Of a DNA stretch of 64,000 bases, positions 11,646 to 23,098 are shown piece by piece. The notes beneath the pieces are model-generated. The model saw nothing but the letters and a program-made list of their open reading frames with translations, did no database searches and was not told the DNA's origin. The stretch comes from Gamarada debralockiae. Taxonomy: Eukaryota; Ascomycota; Leotiomycetes; Helotiales; Hyphodiscaceae. Every line of letters starts with the position of its first letter. Position 1 is the stretch's first letter. Both the position numbers and the translations under genes were made by a program. The stretch lies in contig NXFV01002016.1 in the NCBI GenBank assembly GCA_002803225.1, forward strand, positions 27,806-91,805. The letters are read 5' to 3'.

Positions 11646-12210
11646 CACGAGGTCTGCTGTCGGTCGCGATAGAGACTTTGACGTATGAATTCGCGCTTCG
11701 TCGCGAGTCGCGATGAGGGTAGCGAGCGTAATGTGTGTGCCCGACAAGAAAGGGCCTGCAAGCCGGAGCGGTCGAAGATTTGTTCGCAACTGTGTATTTT
11801 AATTGTTGACAAATCAAAACATACGATCAGGTGCAACAGAATTCATAAGACAAAAGAAGAGCAAATGAATCCTCTTCCGCTTTTGCTTGGGCCGTGGTGA
11901 AATTGTTCCACTTCACGAATTGAAGCAGAACACAAAATGGAGCTAAACCTTTAGCGTCTCGCTTAGTCATCCAACCCCAGCCAACGCGCAAACGGAGCTT
12001 GAGGATTTTCCAGCAGCCTTATATCCAGCTTGTTTCTTCAGACAATTGGGGTAATTGGGCCTGTTCTCATTGCATTTCTAATTTTGGTCACCCATTTGTC
12101 CCAATGGATCCTTAATTCCCATTTAGTCAACCAATAAAATACCATCCATCCACCATTGCCTCCTCCTCATCACCTCTAGACTTTGAAGAGCGTCTGGACA
12201 CAATGAACGA
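11646..12210. promoter_or_regulatory. Divergent intergenic region
   Basis: 565 bp separates the start codons of the minus-strand gene at 8850-11645 and the plus-strand gene at 12211. It must hold both promoters; CCAAT-like words (CCAATAAAAT near 12130; ATTGG complement near 12050) are present. No coding signal. Confidence 0.5.
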
Positions 12211-15200
12211 ATGCAATCACCGCGCTTCTATTTCTCGAGATTGGGCACTGCCTTCTTACGGACGTCTGGCAGCTCCTTCAGACTTTGCAATGCCCCCGTG
12301 GTAAATTAATCATTCTCTAACATATTTCCAGGTTCCCTATTGCTAATATCTTATCTTGCAGTTTTCTTTCCCCGGCCCTGCTCTCAACACCCGCGGATAC
12401 TGGAGCAAGGACCAACTAATCGCGGCCAACAATGACAGAACAAGAAGGGAGGAGGAAGCAAAGCCGTCGGTCAATAGGGCATTAAAGATTCGAAATCTTC
12501 GTTCCTCGGGAGGCGGGAGGCCAGAGCCCAGCCATCAGAAGCCAAGCCATTCTGAAATTCCAGAGAACAGCCCAAAAGATGTTTCCTCAAATTTGGATAC
12601 TCCGGTCATCGCCAGAAGAACCAGGGCAAGGCCGGGAAAAGAGACGGCCGCGCAAGCGAGGTGGCTCGCAGAGAAGATGGAAAAAATCCAAAACGAAAAG
12701 AGCATAACAGAGGAGCTAGCAGACGGTGCCCAAGCTCCATCGAAATATTCCGGACAAGATCATAGTGCCACGATGACGGCGAGAAATGTCGGGATACCGA
12801 GGATTTTAAGCTGGAAAAGAAGAAATAAGGTCAAAAGGCAGAGAGCCGGAAGACAAAAGGTCAGAAAACAGCTGCAAATCTGGAGGCAGTTTGAAACGGT
12901 TGAGCAACAACTAGAATTGGTCGAAATACGAATAGAAGCCTGGAAACAGCTGGCCATGGTCGAGAAACTACTAAGACTTGTCGGAAGTCTGGTAGGGATG
13001 ACCGAAAGACGAATAGAGGCCTGGAGACAGCTCGATCTGGTTGAAAACCAATTGGCGATTGTCGGAAAGCAGCTAGAGACAGCCGGGAGGCGGATAGAAG
13101 TTGCGAAACAGCTGCATATAGTCGAGCGAGAACTACTAACGGTCGAAAGACAGCTGGAAATAGTCGGGAGAGGGATAGAAGCTTGGAGACAACTGGACAT
13201 AACCAAAAAACTGATAGAAAAGGCCACAACGCAGAACCAATTCCCCCAGAGACGTAACCGAAGGCCTCTTTCAACACCGCGAGGCATTCTCGCTCGATGG
13301 TTGGATACAGAAGATGTTTCCGAACGAGAGCAGTACTGGTTGAAGAATAGGGGCTACCATCCGCGGTCATCGCTACCCCTAATACTGGTGGTCTACCTTC
13401 GCCGGTCTGCGAACCCAAACGTATGTTATTGTGTATCTGAGATTGCAGCCCATACTGACTCGGCTCAGATCACTCTGGATGAAGTTGACCAGTCCTTCCT
13501 CGAAAGATCGACAGCAACCCTTCAACGCAGGGGTTTAACCGAGGCAGACATCGCGGAGTGGGTTTGGATTGTCTCGGCCCAGGACACAGAAGCGATGATT
13601 GAACGTTTCACTTCCTCACCGTCAAAGAAACCTCCCTTTCTTCTATTGGAGATGCTTAGGAGAGATATTCCAGACGTCCGGTCCTTGAAATTATTGTTGA
13701 TCTACTCATGGGAACTACTGGGGAAAAATTCACGGCCCGGTCTGATGACAAAAACCGAAGTCGAAATTGATTCTGTTATTCCGTGGTCAGATATGACCCC
13801 ATTATACGAAAATCACCTTGTCCCATCTATTCAGCATCTTGGATGGAAGTCTAACTCGTTCTTTGCCATTTTCCGGCGCCTACTGTACCAGGCGCGTCGT
13901 ATCTGGCCTCCGGCAATCGTCAGCATATCGCACATGGTAGCACCATTCATGCATCTACACTTGGGCAGTGGCTCTGGCGAACTCATGAAATTGGATAATC
14001 GAACATACGCGCGACTATGCAAGCTCTTTAATCAAATGTTACGTGTGTTGGCACTACCAGCATCGATAAATCCATTGAAATCCATGGTTCACAATTGGCA
14101 AGCTCAGCGAGTTCTTTTGGAAATGACCACTCATTTCGAGCCGCGCCTCCTACTTGATCGAAATAGTTATCGCGCCGTAGCTCAAGTCCTGGCCGCTTCA
14201 AAGAAATCAGAAAGAGAATCAAGGGCGGCTAGTCTTCGTACAAGGAGTTGGCCTCCATGGAGAGTTGAGCAGGACGGGATGGATGCTCAAAGATTGCCAG
14301 AAGACGATTTGAGCAGAGTTGTCGCAACCGCCATGCAAGCGAAGGAATCTGGATACAGTGAGGGTGTACGGGATCGCACTCTGAGGGTTCTCGGCGGCCA
14401 AGAACCTGACGGAACACCCACAATTCCAACTCGAAAGTTACTCAAATTCAGATCTAGGAGATCCAGGTTGTCTGGCCCTTCATTGCAAGGTGACCCGGAG
14501 GCACAGGTCTGGACTGCAAGAATCGAGTCGACCCGTGATGTTCAGGAAGCTTGGAGTGCTTTCATCGGCTACCAAGAGCAAGGCCGCCAACCGACCATGG
14601 CGATGTACTTTGCAATGATCACAAAACTCCAGTTTGAAGCCTCACGATCCGGTCGAACGCTCCAACATAAATCATCGCCAGGTGATGGGAAAGAAGTTCT
14701 CCCACCGTCGAATGATAACTTTAGCAGCTTCTATCAGTCGCGCCTTCAGCCGCCAACTATTGGCGAACTCTATAGGCAAATGAGACATGCGGGAATACGA
14801 CCATCGGGAAGGTTTCTGACTTTCCTTGTTCAGCACGCCAGAAACCCAAATGAGGGGATAAAATTCCTTCATGACGGTCGATTAAACCGCCGAGCAGTGG
14901 CTTTTCTCAAAGGTTTTAATACCATAAATCCAGTGGTCTTGAAACACGTTCCCGAACCTACGTTTGCTGCTTTTATCGGCCTTCTATGCCGCTCAGCTCC
15001 TCGCATCATTCCTCCTACCATAAGCTCGACGCATCGGCACGAAAAAGCCGAGGCAGACAATCCGGGAAATCCTACGGAGGATCGCGCCCCTGAGGCAAAT
15101 GGATGGAAAATACTTGAATTGGGGCACAAACACCTGAATCAACATCGTCTCAACCCGTTGCTCCACTGCGCCGACCTTCTTAAGATAAGTCAGACACGCT

Positions 15201-15865
15201 TTCGGCCGGCATGGTATGCACTTTTCAGCGGTCTTGCACGACGTGGCGTAATCGTGGATCGTTCTCTCATTGGCGATCCTAAGAATGACATTGTGGCATG
15301 GAAGGTCTTAGTTGCTGCCGTAAACGATTTCCACGACTGCGGGCTTGAGTTGGATCCACGGGGATTTCTGATTCTCTGCATTGGGTTTGAGAAGGCACTT
15401 CTAGCTTCCTTCAAAGTCCCCGAAGAGGAAAGAGACGACATCCTTGGGAAATCCCAAATACGCATCGTTGTGGACGAGTTCATCAAGCTGTCAGAGGTCA
15501 ACGAGACCTCACATCCAACAATCCCAAAATTTCTGCACCCCATCGAGGGTGTTCATCTACACGCATACGTGCGTGTATTGGGCCTGAATGAGGATTATGA
15601 CGGCTTGATGAATGTTCTCCAATGGATGGTAAAGAACCATACCGAGTTGGATGAGATTGCGATGCAATCCCAGAACGGATCGAAGCTCATTAGACGAACG
15701 ATCATTGCCATGAAAGTGTTCTTCGGACGGACGGAACGTGAGTCTGAAGCTGAGGATCTTGTGAATAGTGTGAAGAACTGGGATGGATGGCCACGGGACT
15801 CTGAGGCGCAGAATTATATTGATCGTGGGTCGGGATGGGCGGATGGCAATGAGACGGAGCCTTGA
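12211..15865 (+). CDS. Mitochondrial PPR-like protein with internal 27-residue tandem repeat
   Basis: A 90-bp first exon (12211-12300) encodes MQSPRFYFSRLGTAFLRTSG, a basic, hydroxylated, acid-free leader typical of mitochondrial import. A 61-bp intron (12301-12361) joins in phase 0 to exon 2 (12362-15865), giving 1,197 residues. The second ATG at 12211 is used because the first (12204) does not stay in frame after splicing. Residues of roughly 220-320 form exact 27-residue repeats rich in Glu, Gln, Arg and Leu. The C-terminal two thirds has helix pairs resembling pentatricopeptide repeats (TRDVQEAWSAFIGYQEQGRQ, YRQMRHAGIRPSGRFLTFLV, AYVRVLGLNEDYDGLMNVLQ). Such fungal proteins bind organellar transcripts and promote their processing or translation. 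PPR assignment is inference. Confidence 0.75.
12929..13231 (+). repeat. 81-bp in-frame minisatellite (3 full units plus a partial one)
   Basis: Unit starts at 12929, 13010, 13091 and 13172, exactly 81 bp apart, each opening with codons for (R/G)IE(A/V)(W/A)(K/R)QL. Every unit encodes 27 residues with a coiled-coil-like spacing of Leu/Val/Ile. Divergence between units is moderate, so the array is old or under relaxed selection. The reverse strand is open through the array only as a by-product. Confidence 0.95.
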
Positions 15866-16043
15866 TGCTAGTTTTATAGTATATTGTCCATATGGGTACC
15901 ATTGTGCCATACAGCTGTACAATCTTGTATGTATGATGTAGAGCAAATTGTAAACGAACGCCAATCACCACCACATCCCTAGATTCCAAACAAATGCTCA
16001 ATGCTCCTCTTCTAACTTCCCAATCGATCCCCAACCCAACATC

Positions 16044-16993
16044 TCAAGCAGCCTTCCACCTAACCTTCCCCACCCACCCCGCAAACCTCACCACATCCTC
16101 CCTTCTAAGCAACCTCTCCACACTATAAAACTCCCTCGCCAACTCCTCGTTGGTCGCAACCCTATGTACGAAAGAATGACAAGCCCTACACAACCAAGCC
16201 ACATTCTCCAACTGATCTGCGAACATCGGGGAGTCAGTATATACTTCATTGGGAAGGACTTTGGAGTACTACTCCTGAGACATGATTTAAGAGTAAAACT
16301 CATGAAACAATCCTAAATAGGAAAATCCCCCCCCCCCCCGATGACCTACCCTCAGTATGCCATCCCCTTTTCAAAACCTTCGCATGCACAGCCCTCGGTA
16401 TCACATGATGGTACGTCAAGGGGATCCAGGAACGCTCGCAGATCTCGCATCCGGTGGCTAGACATTTGGTGAGGGAAGGGGGAAGGGGAGGGGTGAGGAT
16501 GGTGGTCAGGTAGGAGGAGAGGATTGGGAGAAGGAATTCTGACGGTGTGCGGTGCGAGGGGAGAAAGCCGTAGGTGGACAAGCTTTCGCCAATGGTGGGG
16601 GAAAGAGCGTTGAGGGTTTGGGTGAATGTTAGGGGGGATGGCGGGTTGGTGTAGATGGCCTGGAGGGAGGGGGTGTTGAGCCAGATGGAGTAGGTAAGGG
16701 TCCGCAGCTCAGTGGGGAGGGCTTCAAAAATCTCGGTTGCGAGGTACTGTCTGCTTTGTTAGTTCCTCAAATCAGAATGGTAAGAAGCTGGAACAGACAT
16801 CTATGAACTCAGCTAGATCATCTGCATCACTGGTCTTAACTTCCTCGACAACGATGGGCTTGATAGCTGTCTTTCGTCCGGATTTGTTGCGAGCTTTTTT
16901 GATCCTGGAGGGAGTTTCGGTGGTTTTCTCGATTAGGGGGGTTGAGAGACAATCTCGGAAGAGTTGGAAATTGGAGGTTTCGAGTTCCTCCAT
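16044..16993 (-). CDS. HNH nuclease-domain protein
   Basis: Exons 16799-16993, 16350-16746 and 16044-16216 give 254 residues. The C-terminal half has a zinc/HNH pattern: CEICERSW, then YHHVIPRAVH, then after the second intron AWLCRACHSFVH. The N-terminal half is helical with a basic patch (IKKARNKSGRKTAIK). No signal peptide. HNH proteins cleave DNA, but the biological role of stand-alone fungal members is not known to me. Intron 1 uses a weak donor (GTCTGT). Intron 2 contains a run of twelve G (minus strand) at 16328-16339 shortly after its donor, a likely length-variable site. The 5' end lies 273 bp from the divergent HAD gene. Confidence 0.85.
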
Positions 16994-17265
16994 TGTGGAC
17001 TGCTAAACAGTAGAGATAAGTTTTTTTTGGATTGATGGACGTAACGTTGCCCAATCGAGAAAACGTAGATGTTGTGTAGCTCTGGGGATGACCCGAGCTT
17101 ACCCCGCGTGCGTCATTAGCGCTACCCTTCTTCTTCTTCCATAATAGTTGATCTACTTTAAGTCCGTAAACAGCCTTCATCTCTGTCTTTCTGCAATCTC
17201 TCTATTCGCCTAAGCCTCAAGACCAAACTTTGGTTCGATTTTACTTATTTGTACTAAACGTCATC
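16994..17265. promoter_or_regulatory. Divergent promoter, HNH gene / HAD gene
   Basis: 272 bp between start codons pointing away from each other. No clear TATA box; pyrimidine-rich CTTCTTCTTCTTCC at 17128-17141. Confidence 0.5.
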
Positions 17266-18116
17266 ATGGCTTCGACCAGCAAACCCACAATAGCATTCGA
17301 CCTGTACGGCACTCTGCTGTCAACAGAAAGCATAGCCAAAGAGCTAGCTTCCCATTTCGGAGAGGAAAAGGCCAATTCTATAGCAGGGCTATGGCGACGT
17401 TTTCAACTCGAGTATACATGGCGCATGAATTCCATGTGTGAGTCCTCACCCCGACTTTACCCCTCTATTCTAACCATTGAACAGCATTATACAAACCCTT
17501 CTCAGACATCACAAACGCGTCTCTAAGACATGCTTTGGATGAATCAGGAGTCTCTTTATCGGATGAAGACATCAAGAAGTTAATGAAAGCATACGACTCC
17601 CTCGACACCTTCCCCGATGTCCCACCAGCGCTCAAATCCCTGGCTTCGGATCCGAACATCGACGCCTATGTATTCTCCAACGGGACTGACGCAATGGTTT
17701 CATCTTCCGTCAACCAATCACCATCTCTTTCCTCCCATGCGTCAGCATTCAAAGGTCTCGTCACAGTCCAAGAAATTGAGGTCTATAAACCTGATCCGAA
17801 AGTTTATCAGTACCTTGCGAGGAAGGTGGGGAAGACGACGAGTAAGGAGGATATGGGCACCATTTGGTTGGTTAGTGGCAATCCGTTTGATGTTGTTGGT
17901 GCCAGAGCCGCAGGACTGCAGGCTGCGTGGGTGGATCGCGCGCGCGGTCATCATGGAAAGGGAGGGTGGACAGACAAGTTGGGGGAGTTGGCGAGTGGCG
18001 GACCGACCATTGTAGTTAAGGGTGTCGAGGAAGCGTTGGATGCTATTCGGAAGTGGACAGAGAAGAAGAGTGGCGCGGGTCAAAATAAGGAGGCTGCTGC
18101 TATGGGGCCAGGGTGA
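17266..18116 (+). CDS. 2-haloacid dehalogenase-type HAD hydrolase
   Basis: Two exons, 17266-17437 and 17485-18116, give 267 residues. Motif I is AFDLYGTLL with the nucleophilic aspartate; motif II is YVFSNGTD; motif III lysine lies in VYKPDPKVYQ; motif IV region is WLVSGNPFDVVGARAAGL, whose S-x-N pattern is characteristic of L-2-haloacid dehalogenases rather than phosphatases. A cap segment (residues 50-110) is helical. The expected activity is hydrolytic dehalogenation of short 2-halo acids or a related ester, in the cytosol (no leader). Starting at 17266 places the DxYGT motif at its usual distance from the N-terminus; an upstream in-frame ATG at 17230 is less likely. The Ala/Gly/Lys-rich last 20 residues look disordered. 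Confidence 0.9.
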
Positions 18117-18447
18117 ATGAAACCATGGTTGAATTGAGATAAAAATACGAGGTCAGAAATATACCTGTTCATTCAATTCTTTTCGGTGACTAGGCCATGG
18201 AAGGAAGTGGCATACGAGATATTAATAACTAGACACAATCGAGGAATTGGAGAGACCCGGAGACCCGACTTCAATGGATCCTCTCTTTCCCGATATCCTC
18301 AATATTGACAGCAGAAATTAAAAGAGTAATTCGACAATAATGGCTGCAATAGTTCCATCGATCTGACTTAATATCGTTCATATGAAGACAGCGATTGATA
18401 CCTTATGTGCCGATTTCTACGGGACATTACATCAATCCCCTAAACGG
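18117..18447. other. Convergent 3' flanks, no gene seen
   Basis: Contains the 3' ends of the HAD gene and of the SDR pseudogene; ATATTAATAACTAG-like AT-rich text, no ORF of interest. Confidence 0.5.
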
Positions 18448-19346
18448 CTAACCTTCAGGCGTCATCTTCAGCAAATTGCTACTTGCAATTTCCTCCGCTC
18501 GTTCCTTCACCTCCTCAACGTCCCAATTAACCCAGACGTATTTACCTTTAAGGAACGCCGCCTCAAGTCTCGCCGACCAGACCATGAAATTCCCCGGGAG
18601 GGAGACTGCACCAGCATCAGCAGTCACCCAACCCTATCAAAACAACTCATTCACCATCACCCAGAGCCTTCACTCCACTCTTAAGGTTCATATCCGTCCC
18701 CACAATACCCGGCTGTATATTCACCACCCTGGGACCCGGATTCTCCATCTGCAAAGAATTGAACAACATCACGCCCGCAGCTTTCGAAACCGCGTAGGAA
18801 GAGAACTTCGCTATGGAGATATAGCTTATGAACGAGGAGACGTTTATGATGATTGAATTAGGGACAGAGGAGCGCAGGAATGCTGACGCGACGATGAGGC
18901 TGCCTTTTACGTCCACTTCGATGGATCGCATCCAAACATCCGGATCGGCGTCTAAGATTAGAGGGTCGATGGTGCCGTAGCCTGCGTTGTTGAGGAGGAC
19001 ATCGATCTTTCCTGCGTGAGCGACGAAGGAGGAAAACGCTGCGTCGATTTGGGCTTTATTGGTGACATCCGCAACAAGGGGCTGGATTTTGACTGAAGTG
19101 AAGAGAGATTCGACGTGTGCCTTTGTTGCGAGAAGGCTCGACTCAGTGCGGCCGATGATAGCGATGTTTGGTGCGCCAGCCTCTGCGAAGGATTGCGCTG
19201 TTCATGCTCCGACGCCCGATCCTCCTCCTGTGATTAAGATATTCTTTCCTTTTTGCCGAGAGAGAGGGCCTGGAGAAACTGATTGCTAGGTAGCTTGTGT
19301 TATGCCAGACTTTAGCGAAAGATGGGAATGGGGCTGTTGTTGACAT
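18448..19346 (-). pseudogene. Short-chain dehydrogenase/reductase, disrupted
   Basis: On the minus strand MSTTAPFPSFAKVWHNTSY starts at 19346. The frame is lost at a five-A run (19250-19254 on plus as T); one A fewer would restore the Rossmann motif NILITGGGSGVGA. That motif is followed directly by an in-frame TGA at 19204-19202. The rest is a good classical SDR: IAIIGRTESSL, DVLLNNAGYGTIDPL, the catalytic set with IIINVSSF and YAVSK (Tyr-x-x-x-Lys), HPG-like NIQPGIVGTDM, and a terminal exon with FMVWSARLEAAFLKGKYVWV. A 40-bp interval at about 18625-18664 must be skipped to reach the last exon, either a very short intron or a third lesion. Two independent breaks make this a pseudogene unless there is a sequencing error in the homopolymer plus a recent nonsense change. 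Confidence 0.8.
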
Positions 19347-19982
19347 GTTGATTCTTGGTGGTCTAAATAGCAATCCTTGAGATTGAGAGTTAGTGTTAGT
19401 CAAGTGATAGGCTGATTTGCTGTTGATCATGCTGGGAAATTTGCAGTCTTGCGCTGTGATGAATGATTTGTAGTGCTCTATACTTGCTGTTGCAAAACAA
19501 GGTGAGAGAGTGAGAATCCGCTGAGAGAGAACAGTGTTAAAGATGGACGATGAAAAATCACCGTATCAAGATGAGAAAATTCTTGGGTTATTTTCTTTCC
19601 CAACACTTCGAAGCTATTCACAAAATTCTGCCCGGAGAGAGATGACCAACGAGATTTGGTTCGCTACCCCCTGGCCCTCATTCGCTCGCTGGCGCACATT
19701 ACCTCACTTGGCATGATTGGTCAGTACCTTCTTTCAGGGGACTCCATGAAGTGAATATCATTGAAGGAAATAGAATAATTATTCACTGAATCCCTCTCGG
19801 AAGTTGTGAACGGAGCTATTTTGTAAATCTTCATGTCTTGTAATCATGGGCAGAACACCACCAAGTAATCCACCTTTCATTTGTACCCGATACAATAAGA
19901 CGTTCGAGAAGAGTAAGCACTTACGACTCGCACAGTTTCTCGAGTTCTCGCTGAAACAATTCAGAGTCAACACATAAAAGAC
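19347..19982. other. Intergenic, nothing identified
   Basis: Promoter side of the SDR relic and of the transcription factor relic, which diverge; no protein-like frame. Confidence 0.4.
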
Positions 19983-21512
19983 ATGGCTACTATTGCCTCT
20001 CAAGATAAGCTAGCTAGCGGGTTTCTCGAAAGTGCTTATGTACGGCCTGCAGGAAAGTAAAAACTCGCTGCGATTCAAAATTCCCGCAGCGTTCGACATG
20101 TGAGACGACACATGTCTCTTGCTAGTACTTGGAGGACAACATTGCGGAGTAAAAATATCACGCCATCTACTCCGAGCTCTCCTACAACTACTTCTGGCGA
20201 TGTAGGACTTAGAAGCGATCTTCCTGGGCTTCCAGATGGGCCTCCACTAAGCATAAAATCTCCTTCTGAGTTGTTGCCGGGCTCAAGTCTTATTGAAGGC
20301 GCTGAAGAATTTTCATCATACGATTCACGGGGGCCTGCAAGATGCTTCACTGGTCTTCTCGAACTTGAATCAATAGTAAATCCCTTCGACTGGAGTTTAG
20401 AAGCGACTACGTGGCTCACTGCAGCGCCTTCGCTCGAAGCAACCTTCCAGGTACTGTACCTTTCCCGATGACCAGACAATCGATTCAGGGGTCTTCACGC
20501 GACATTCTATGTTCCATTCCGTCATCTTTATCAAATCGCGATACGTCGAGGTTACTCGCACCCAGAGCCATGAACAAGACGGGTACTCAAATGAATACTC
20601 TATTCCTCACTCGAATCCTCGGATCTTTTCCAATAATGATGATGCGAAAAGAGACGTTTCCCCCCTTTATTCACCCACTTTCCCCTTTGGGATCCTCAAA
20701 CCATGGAAATACTTTCCCGTAGGGGTTGGTAAATGGTATGAGCATAGCGCAGATGTTCGTGAATCACACAAAGGAAACAACCAAGTTCATGTGGAGAACA
20801 ATAAGGGCAAGAGAGGCTGTGATTTGAAGTACGTCACTGAGATAGACACTCGAGCTCAATGAACGAATGAGAGTCGCTGACTTCCAGCTCAGTACCCGAA
20901 TTTCAACGACTGGGAGCTACTGGCTTCAGTGCAGGCTCTCATGATATGCGCACTTATGCGGGTGGTTGAGGGTCCAATGGAAAGCAATGACTTTGACATG
21001 CCTCTTGATGTCGCTCAATGCGTATCCTCATCGCTATCAGACAGAATCGGCGGAGACGAATTAAGGAAGCTCCTAGCGGTGATCAACAAGACTGGAAGGA
21101 GTGGATATTCCATGAATCTCGGAAGCGGTTCGTATTCCTGCGTAAGACACCAAAACTGCAACGGCTAACAACAATTGAATAATTGATCCAGTTCGTAACA
21201 CTTGCCAGAATCCTCAATATACTGATCGATATCGGAAGCGCAATCAGTTGCACTCCTCTAGCCGGCTTCGCAGTTTTCCCGTTGCCTGCCAAAAAGGATC
21301 TTTAGGAAGCATCGAATGCAGCAGCTTAGAGAACAGAATTTGTTGCGGGGCTGCGAGAAAGAGAGTCGTTTGGGTTGGCAACTGATGGACAGCTGATGAG
21401 GTTACGGTTCGAGTATGGGATGATGAACGTAGCTCCTGCTAATTGGGAGGAGTGGTATGCTGGGATCGATTCGTTCGGCATTTTGGTTATGATCGCTGCC
21501 TCACTTTTATGA
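19983..21512 (+). pseudogene. Zn2Cys6 fungal transcription factor, multiply disrupted
   Basis: A start MATIASQDKLA at 19983 loses frame near 20018. At 20018-20100 the next frame gives RKCLCTACRKVKTRCD: C-x2-C-x6-C of the binuclear zinc cluster (codons at 20039, 20048, 20069). The second half is spoiled: the expected Cys reads CGT (Arg), and about 2 nt are missing before CGACACATG (RRHM), moving to the frame MSLASTWRTT at 20112. Later blocks are typical of this family's middle region: SRLLAPRAMNKTG, MMMRKETFPPFIHP, a TAG at 20720, MSIAQMFVNHTKETTKFMWR, then after a normal intron FNDWELLASVQALMICALMR, EWIFHESRKR, and ISCTPLAGFAVFPLPAKKD with TAG at 21303 and 21327 where Trp is expected (TGG>TAG). 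Introns are still recognisable, so decay is recent. It may be a dead cluster or pathway regulator. Confidence 0.85.
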
Positions 21513-23098
21513 GGTGGTAGAGCCCGCAGAACCATAGAGCTCCGCCATTGTTCTGCTTTCAACGGCCAACCTTCATCGCCTTAACCAGCTCCAACAAAGA
21601 TACTTCGTCTTGCTAAGGATTCGTTCGACATTCAAATTTGAGGGTTCGACTGCTCTATCCAGAATGCCGTGATTGCAGGCACGACAAGCAGACAGAGGCT
21701 GGGTAGTGATTCGTCCACAGTCATGAATTCGGCTTTTGGGTTGGAAGGAGAACTGGGAAGCAGGTCAGCACAATGCTTGGGAGGGAAGAATCCCCTCTAG
21801 TACCACAGGAACTTCCTACGATGGTCACTAAGTTTCCCATTCCCTCAGTCACAACAGCACAGCACTCAATGTCCACCGTGAATCGCACTGAAAGCTCACG
21901 GGTGCTTAATGAAACTGCATCGCGAGTAGCGGCGGACTCCAATCCACGCTCTGGGGTAACGTTACCCCTACAGTCAGAAGTAACAAATGTTACAAAGCGA
22001 TGCAAGTAAGATCACAACGACGCAGGAGTCATACACTCCTTGTCGCGACTCGCGACTAGATTTTGAAGACGGGACAATATCGAATGATTGCGGCATTGGC
22101 CAATATCAAGGAGGAGGCTGTGTTCACTCAGTCCTAGCCTCTCAGTCCCACGATCTTTCGAACCCGAAAACCTTGCCATTGGCTACAGAACGCCACGCTC
22201 GCATGTGGTAGTAGCGGCGTGATACGGGGGTTTCGTCTAATAACCAAAGCAGGAGTGATTGTTTCGTGCCTAAATCTTTCCCATGGCAGTTTCGCGACCC
22301 CTTGTTTCGTGGAACGAGGAATCTTGTCCCAATTGGGAACAATGCCACACAGCCAATTTTAGACGGGACGAACTCCGTCAATGCTTGGACTATCCCTGGC
22401 TTTCTTGATGAGTGAACTGTTGATCAAAGCGGCACTGCTGATGTTTATCATGGTTTGGAGGAACTTCCTGCAGTGACAACGGAGAGGGTGGATCGTCCAA
22501 TGACTGCATTTCTAAAATAGAAAGTGTGCAAAATTTATATATTTAATTGTTTCGAGCTCTGGTATCGGGATGACAACGATAATCTCCTCCTCTAGCTCCG
22601 TATTCTGGCTTGATCTGCTCCAATCGCCTTCCTTGTGTTCTGGTGATGACCCCTTCGCCGCCGGCCTCTGCTCTGCGCAGGTGGTCCAAGTCCCCTATCC
22701 TGACCAGTGTATTCAACGGTTCAATCCAGGAGTAGACGGAAAATTACTAATCGTGGTGATAGCGAATGAATCAAGCCGCTGAAAGGTAGGTAGACATTCT
22801 GTATTCTTGGTAAAATGGTTCGATCGTGAAACGGGTATCGTTCGTTCCATTGATGGTGACTTGACTCTTTGTAGTTCTCCCGATTGACCGCTTCGACGTA
22901 GCTCCCTGTCGATTGGCAACAATCATGGTACTATGCCAATTTTGAGCTTCTCACATAGACTGTGTTGTCGTCCCGAAATCCGTGAGGCCTTGAAATCCGT
23001 CCCTCCTGCGGCCTAATTAATCCAAAGGGTCCAAGACTAAAGCCTTCTCGAATCCTCAAAGACCATGGTTCTGCAATTTTCATCACACGCCTCATTTC
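21513..23098. other. Gene-poor interval with protein-like fragments
   Basis: Besides the relic at 22266-22520, short protein-like frames occur at 21773-22009 (Ser/Thr-rich) and 22570-22782 (LCSGDDPFAAGLCSAQVVQV). They are collinear on the plus strand and may be pieces of one dead gene. No family recognised. Confidence 0.35.
22266..22520 (+). pseudogene. Unrecognised coding relic with an in-frame TGA
   Basis: One frame reads FPWQFRDPLFRGTRNLVPIG, NSVNAWTIPGFLDE, a TGA at 22413, then TADVYHGLEELPAVTTERVD to a TAG at 22518. Composition is protein-like on both sides of the stop. Upstream the same frame meets two adjacent TAGs after ERHARMW. Function unknown. Confidence 0.35.

Noticed and set aside
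12760..13418. Long open frames on the minus strand opposite the PPR-like gene (175 and 185 codons)
   Set aside because: They exist only because the 81-bp minisatellite has no stop codon in those reverse frames; composition (Ser/Leu/Phe-rich, repetitive) follows from the repeat.
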